From Chloroflexota bacterium (GTDB taxonomy: Bacteria > Chloroflexota > Anaerolineae > Anaerolineales > Anaerolineaceae): a stretch of DNA of 64,000 bases. The stretch lies in assembly GCA_029561345.1 (NCBI GenBank), contig JAKQJC010000050.1, forward strand, positions 1 through 64,000. The letters are read 5' to 3'. A model generated the notes under the pieces. That model made no database searches, had not been told where the DNA came from, and saw only the letters and a program-made list of their open reading frames with translations. The position numbers were made by a program, and so were the translations under genes. This document shows, piece after piece, positions 60,929 to 64,000 of the stretch (positions are counted from its first letter, which is position 1; the number at the start of each line of letters is the position of its first letter).

Positions 60929-61659
60929 CACTCAGCCTCCTTTGTGTCTGAAGTCTTTTTCAACAGCTGTCCGAGGGTGGTTATTTCGGTCAAAATTTCC
61001 TTTTGCCGCCTGGCAATATAGGCTTCAATCAGGGCCCTCACCTGCGGGTTGGGCTTAATCTGCACGCCCAGTCGGTAACTGTGCAGGGTGGGCCAATATT
61101 GTATATTTCTTATTGTACCCAAAGAAGCGATTTCGCACCACCCCAAAGTGCGCGTTACGGGCAAATCAATCTGTAAAAGACGCACCCCCATGCCCACAGA
61201 CATCACCTCGGCCCGGTAAAGGTTATCCTTCAACTGCAAGCCCACCCCACCAGTGGAGATATCCAGCAGCTTGGCCTTCGCCATAATATGCTCGCTGGAT
61301 AGAATCAAAGGCACCACATCAGCCGGCGCCACCCGCGTTTCCTGGCGCAGACCGACCGTGTTTGAAACCGGCATGAACCCCACCAGCGCCGCCTGCCCAA
61401 GCTTCAGATTGACATCCACCACCGTGGCGCGCAGTGCGCACGGCAGTGCATCGCTGATCAGGTTGGTCATCTTTTCCACCACCAGGCACACCGCCTGCGG
61501 CAGGGCCACCGAAAGCACCGCCAGACTGCCATCGAAGCTGAGAATTTTTGCTTCAAAAGAGACGGATATCCCTTTGTAGGTATTGGCCAGGCGCAATGGA
61601 TGCTGTTCATCCACCAGTTTTTGAAGCAGCTGCGGTCCACCCAAAGCCTGTTTATTCAT
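60928..61659 (-). CDS. PilZ-domain protein, YcgR-like c-di-GMP effector
   Basis: The start is taken as the ATG at 61659; the ATG at 61668 overlaps the -10 box. The 243-residue product has a YcgR-like N-terminal domain (about 1-100) and a PilZ domain (about 105-220). The c-di-GMP motifs are both present: Arg-Gln-Glu-Thr-Arg (RxxxR) and Asp-Ile-Ser-Thr-Gly-Gly (D/NxSxxG) about 28 residues later. YcgR-type proteins bind c-di-GMP and slow the flagellar motor. It heads the signalling-flagellar stretch and diverges from a GGDEF gene. Confidence 0.88.
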   Translation of the reverse strand: MNKQALGGPQLLQKLVDEQHPLRLANTYKGISVSFEAKILSFDGSLAVLSVALPQAVCLVVEKMTNLISDALPCALRATVVDVNLKLGQAALVGFMPVSNTVGLRQETRVAPADVVPLILSSEHIMAKAKLLDISTGGVGLQLKDNLYRAEVMSVGMGVRLLQIDLPVTRTLGWCEIASLGTIRNIQYWPTLHSYRLGVQIKPNPQVRALIEAYIARRQKEILTEITTLGQLLKKTSDTKEAE

Positions 61660-61666
61660 AACGCCC

Positions 61667-61674
61667 ATTATAAT
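61667..61674. promoter_or_regulatory. Shared divergent -10 element ATTATAAT
   Basis: The palindrome ATTATAAT supplies a TATAAT on the minus strand (7 bases before the pilZ ATG at 61659) and a TATAAT on the plus strand (25 bases before the GGDEF ATG at 61700). Transcription of both c-di-GMP genes may start from this one element. Neither -35 is strong. Confidence 0.5.
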
Positions 61675-61699
61675 CGATCACAACGGATAAGGAAAATAC

Positions 61700-63343
61700 A
61701 TGCGGGTTATCCTGACATCAGGTAAAATAATAAGGATATCTTTCCCCAAAATCCTTTTTCAGGCTCTTCGCATGGATCAATATCAAATTTTTGTCATTCT
61801 GGCGCCCATTTCCCTGCTGGTTTCCATCGGCACCGGTCTCTATGCCTGGCGCTTCCGCCATAAACCGCTGGGACGTTCCCTGGCCCTGATGATGATTCCC
61901 GTCTGTGGATATCTGATTACCAACACCCTGGAGCTGGTGGACCCCACCGAAAGCGGCACGCTCTTCTGGGGCAAGGCCGGTTATCTTTTTGCACCTTCGC
62001 TGGCGGTGCTGTGGCTGGCCTTCGCTCTCGATTACACCGGCCGCCAGGCCTGGCTGGCGCCCCGCCGTTTGTGGATGCTGTTTATCGTTCCCACCCTGAC
62101 CCTTTCACTGGTCCTGACCAATGAATGGCACCATCTCATCTGGACCAGCACGCGCTTCATCCCGCGCAGCGGTTTCCTCTACCTTTCCGTCAGCTACGGC
62201 CCCTGGTTCTGGGTCAACACCATTTACAGCTATGCGCTGCTGCTTCTGGGCACCTTCCTGGTGGTCAGGGAATATATCCTGTATTTCAAAAGTTACCGCA
62301 GCCAGTCCATCTGGGTGCTCATCGGCATGGTCATTCCCCTGGCTGCCCATGCCGTTTATGTTTACCGGCTTTTTCCGGCCTGGCAAAAAGATTACTCTCC
62401 CATCGGTTTTGCCTTCACTGGCCTGGCCCTGACCATCGGCATTTTCCGCTACCAGCTGATCTCCCTGGCGCCCATTGCCCGCTCGCTGGTGATGGACTAC
62501 ATTCAAGATGGCCTCTGCGTGCTCGACCATCAGGAACGCGTCATTGACGCTAATCCGGCTTTTCTGGCCATCACCAGCCAAACCATCGCTGACCTGGTTG
62601 GCAGACCTGCCGCCGAAGCCCTGCCCTTCTGGAATGAATTGAATGTTCCCCAAAACACACCATTGTGGCAGAGCACCCTTGATCTGAAGCAGGAGGGTGA
62701 AATTTTCTCCTACGAAGTGCGCGTGATTGAGATTGCCCGCAGCCGCAAAACCGCCCTTGGCCGCTTGCTGGCCCTGCACGATTACACCGAACGCAAGCGC
62801 TTGATGGCAGTGGTGGAACAGCTTGCCATCACCGATCCGCTCACCGGTCTTTACAACCGGCGCTATTTCAGCCAGCGCGCCCAGGAAGAGTTGGAACGCT
62901 CAGCGCGTCTGCGTCATCCCCTTTCGCTGTTAATGCTCGATCTGGATCACTTCAAACGGGTCAACGACACCCACGGGCACAGCACCGGCGACCAGGTGCT
63001 GGCGCATTTCGCCGGCATTTTGCAGACCATGACGCGCGGCACCGATATCACTGCGCGTTTTGGTGGAGAAGAATTTATTGTTCTGCTGCCCGAAACCGGC
63101 CCTCAGGAAGCCTGCGCTACCGCTGAACGCATTCGCCATGCAGTTGAAACCACCCCCTGCCCCTGCGGTCAACTCAACATCCCCATCACCACCAGCATCG
63201 GCCTGGCCACCGCGCCGGCGGGCCAGCGTCCTTCCCTCGAAAACCTCTCCCAGCAGGCCGACCTGGCCCTCTATGCCGCCAAACATTCCGGCCGCAACCG
63301 CGTGGCAGCCTTCAGTGAGGGGGGAGAGGCGCCCAGGAATTAA
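61700..63343 (+). CDS. Membrane diguanylate cyclase (7TM-PAS-GGDEF)
   Basis: The enzyme makes c-di-GMP from two GTP. The ATG at 61700 has AAGGA six bases upstream and gives 547 residues; the ATG at 61772 gives a more typical family start (MDQYQIFVILAPISLLVSIG). Seven hydrophobic helices (about 25-245) match the histidine-kinase N-terminal 7TM region. A PAS domain (about 260-375) and a GGDEF domain (about 380-540) follow. The active site is Gly-Gly-Glu-Glu-Phe, and the inhibitory I-site Arg-Gly-Thr-Asp lies five residues before it. Product inhibition is therefore expected. Confidence 0.92.
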   Translation: MRVILTSGKIIRISFPKILFQALRMDQYQIFVILAPISLLVSIGTGLYAWRFRHKPLGRSLALMMIPVCGYLITNTLELVDPTESGTLFWGKAGYLFAPSLAVLWLAFALDYTGRQAWLAPRRLWMLFIVPTLTLSLVLTNEWHHLIWTSTRFIPRSGFLYLSVSYGPWFWVNTIYSYALLLLGTFLVVREYILYFKSYRSQSIWVLIGMVIPLAAHAVYVYRLFPAWQKDYSPIGFAFTGLALTIGIFRYQLISLAPIARSLVMDYIQDGLCVLDHQERVIDANPAFLAITSQTIADLVGRPAAEALPFWNELNVPQNTPLWQSTLDLKQEGEIFSYEVRVIEIARSRKTALGRLLALHDYTERKRLMAVVEQLAITDPLTGLYNRRYFSQRAQEELERSARLRHPLSLLMLDLDHFKRVNDTHGHSTGDQVLAHFAGILQTMTRGTDITARFGGEEFIVLLPETGPQEACATAERIRHAVETTPCPCGQLNIPITTSIGLATAPAGQRPSLENLSQQADLALYAAKHSGRNRVAAFSEGGEAPRN

Positions 63344-63375
63344 AAAATTCGTCCCCGAGTTATTCACTCGGGGAC
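63340..63375 (-). terminator. Rho-independent terminator of tRNA-Gln
   Basis: A perfect 10-base-pair stem (GTCCCCGAGT with ACTCGGGGAC, loop of 5) lies right after the tRNA 3' end on the minus strand and is followed by GAATTTTTTAA. Its T-run overlaps the end of the GGDEF gene, so it may also stop the converging transcript. Confidence 0.8.
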
Positions 63376-63379
63376 CAGG

Positions 63380-63450
63380 CTGAGGGTGAAGGATTCGAAC
63401 CTCCATAAGCAAATCCAGAGTCTGCTGTCCTGCCGTTAGACGAACCCCCA
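63380..63450 (-). tRNA. tRNA-Gln (CTG)
   Basis: Read on the minus strand the sequence folds as a cloverleaf: acceptor TGGGGGT with ACCCTCA (one G-T pair), a D arm, an anticodon stem GCAGA/TTTGC with loop CTCTGGA (anticodon CTG), and a T arm GGAGG-TTCGAAT-CCTTC. The 3' CCA is not encoded. The anticodon CTG reads CAG, glutamine. Confidence 0.93.
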
Positions 63451-63463
63451 ACAGGCGAGAAAG

Positions 63464-63492
63464 ATTTTATCACGCACTGGTCATTGTGTCCA
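63464..63492 (-). promoter_or_regulatory. Promoter of tRNA-Gln
   Basis: On the minus strand TGGACA and TAAAAT are separated by 17 bases and end 13 bases before the tRNA 5' end. Confidence 0.65.
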
Positions 63493-63519
63493 GAGTTTTA
63501 AAGAACTTTTTTTCCAGAC

Positions 63520-63909
63520 TTATTCGCCAAAAAACAGCGCGTACCAGATCTCCCAGTTCTTCGGCGCTGGGGCGATGTTGGAATACACGGCCGGTTCCGG
63601 GGTGGGCTGGGGCGTCAGCGCCACCGGCACAATCGGAATATCGCCCTTCTGAATCATTCCGCCTTCCTCGCGCGCCCAGCGCCGCACCGCGTCTTCAGAT
63701 GTGGCATAAGCAATTTTGGTTTCAACCGCTTCCTGGCTGCGCACCATCTGCGTCACCCGCTGCGACTGCCGTTCATACTGCCCCGTCAGGCGCAGCATTT
63801 CCGACATCTTGTCATTGAAGTTCATCATCAACAAAATCAGCAGGATCACGGCAATGACGATCAAAATACGGCGGTTGTCGAATTTCAGGTTGGCAAATGG
63901 ATTCTTCAT
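63520..63909 (-). CDS. FtsB/DivIC-like septum protein
   Basis: The 129-residue protein has a short cytoplasmic start, one membrane helix (about 13-30), a coiled coil (about 33-60), and a following segment with Ile-Ala-Tyr-Ala-Thr-Ser-Glu-Asp-Ala-Val-Arg-Arg-Trp-Ala-Arg-Glu-Glu (about 66-82), typical of the septum formation initiator family. It would act with FtsL and FtsQ/DivIB at the division site. The Pro-rich end is not conserved. A promoter with -10 TAAGAT lies 7 bases before the ATG with no Shine-Dalgarno. Confidence 0.82.
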   Translation of the reverse strand: MKNPFANLKFDNRRILIVIAVILLILLMMNFNDKMSEMLRLTGQYERQSQRVTQMVRSQEAVETKIAYATSEDAVRRWAREEGGMIQKGDIPIVPVALTPQPTPEPAVYSNIAPAPKNWEIWYALFFGE

Positions 63910-63916
63910 AGGTTCA

Positions 63917-63945
63917 ATCTTACTCGAATTTCAGGATGTTCGCAA
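63917..63945 (-). promoter_or_regulatory. Promoter giving a leaderless FtsB-like mRNA
   Basis: On the minus strand TTGCGA and TAAGAT are 17 bases apart, with 7 bases between the -10 and the ATG at 63909. No Shine-Dalgarno is present. Confidence 0.55.
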
Positions 63946-64000
63946 GCCTGAAGCAGCAATATCTGTGCCAGATCATCTCTCCATCGGCACAACCAATAAC

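Noticed and set aside
1-64000. CRISPR array, rRNA operon or prophage
   Set aside because: No regular direct repeats with spacers, no rRNA signature and no phage structural or integrase genes were seen.

Overview
The window looks like part of a high-GC genome from the phylum Chloroflexota, most likely an Anaerolineae-type bacterium. This is inferred from gene content, not from a marker tree. The clues are Thr/Pro-rich linkers in a surface LysM protein, a MalT-like LuxR regulator, a lipoprotein-type HlyD adaptor that fits a cell without a classical outer membrane, the MoxR/DUF58/DUF4129 trio, and a flagellar gene set with no L- or P-ring genes in view.

Region 1 (1-12.5 kb). A serine beta-lactamase-family gene is cut off near base 137 by what looks like the end of an insertion sequence running off the left edge. 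Next come a membrane LysM protein, a plus-strand operon (conserved protein, MobA-like nucleotidyltransferase, PAP2 phosphatase), a large MalT-type LuxR regulator, and an ABC exporter of MacB type (ATPase, FtsX-like permease, HlyD-like lipoprotein).

Region 2 (12.9-32.7 kb). This is metabolic and housekeeping: a GntR/FCD regulator with a 2-oxoacid:ferredoxin oxidoreductase (korA, korB), a 3-hydroxyisobutyrate dehydrogenase-like enzyme, a DUF84 NTPase followed by a DUF6909-like protein and a small membrane protein, DegV, an SDR and its TetR neighbour, uridine kinase, a DedA-type protein, an M20 dipeptidase, DUF4129/DUF58/MoxR, rsmG, and a GH5 glycosidase that resembles fungal steryl-glucosidases.

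Region 3 (32.7-61.7 kb), almost entirely minus strand, is a flagellar and signalling island. In transcription order: a PilZ protein, two response regulators, two sensor kinases (one with a degenerate catalytic core), flbD, motA, motB, fliL, fliM, fliN, fliO, fliP, fliQ, an HDOD protein, a CheY-like protein, fliR, flhB, flhA, flhF, a small coiled-coil membrane protein, fliA, a SwrB-like small protein, two flagellar rod/hook proteins, flgM, flgN, flgK, flgL and a long form of csrA, then two glycosyltransferases and a SUMF1-domain protein. A textbook sigma-28 promoter lies directly before flgM, so FliA made upstream would drive late genes together with its own anti-sigma factor. Flagellin, FliD, FliS, FliW, FliF/G/H/I and CheA are not in the window.

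Region 4 (61.7-64 kb). A membrane diguanylate cyclase diverges from the PilZ gene across one symmetrical -10 element. It is followed by a tRNA-Gln(CTG) and an FtsB/DivIC-like gene. Together the PilZ/GGDEF pair and the flagellar operon suggest c-di-GMP control of motility. Several housekeeping genes have a -10 box only 6-9 bases before the ATG and no Shine-Dalgarno, which suggests leaderless mRNAs.
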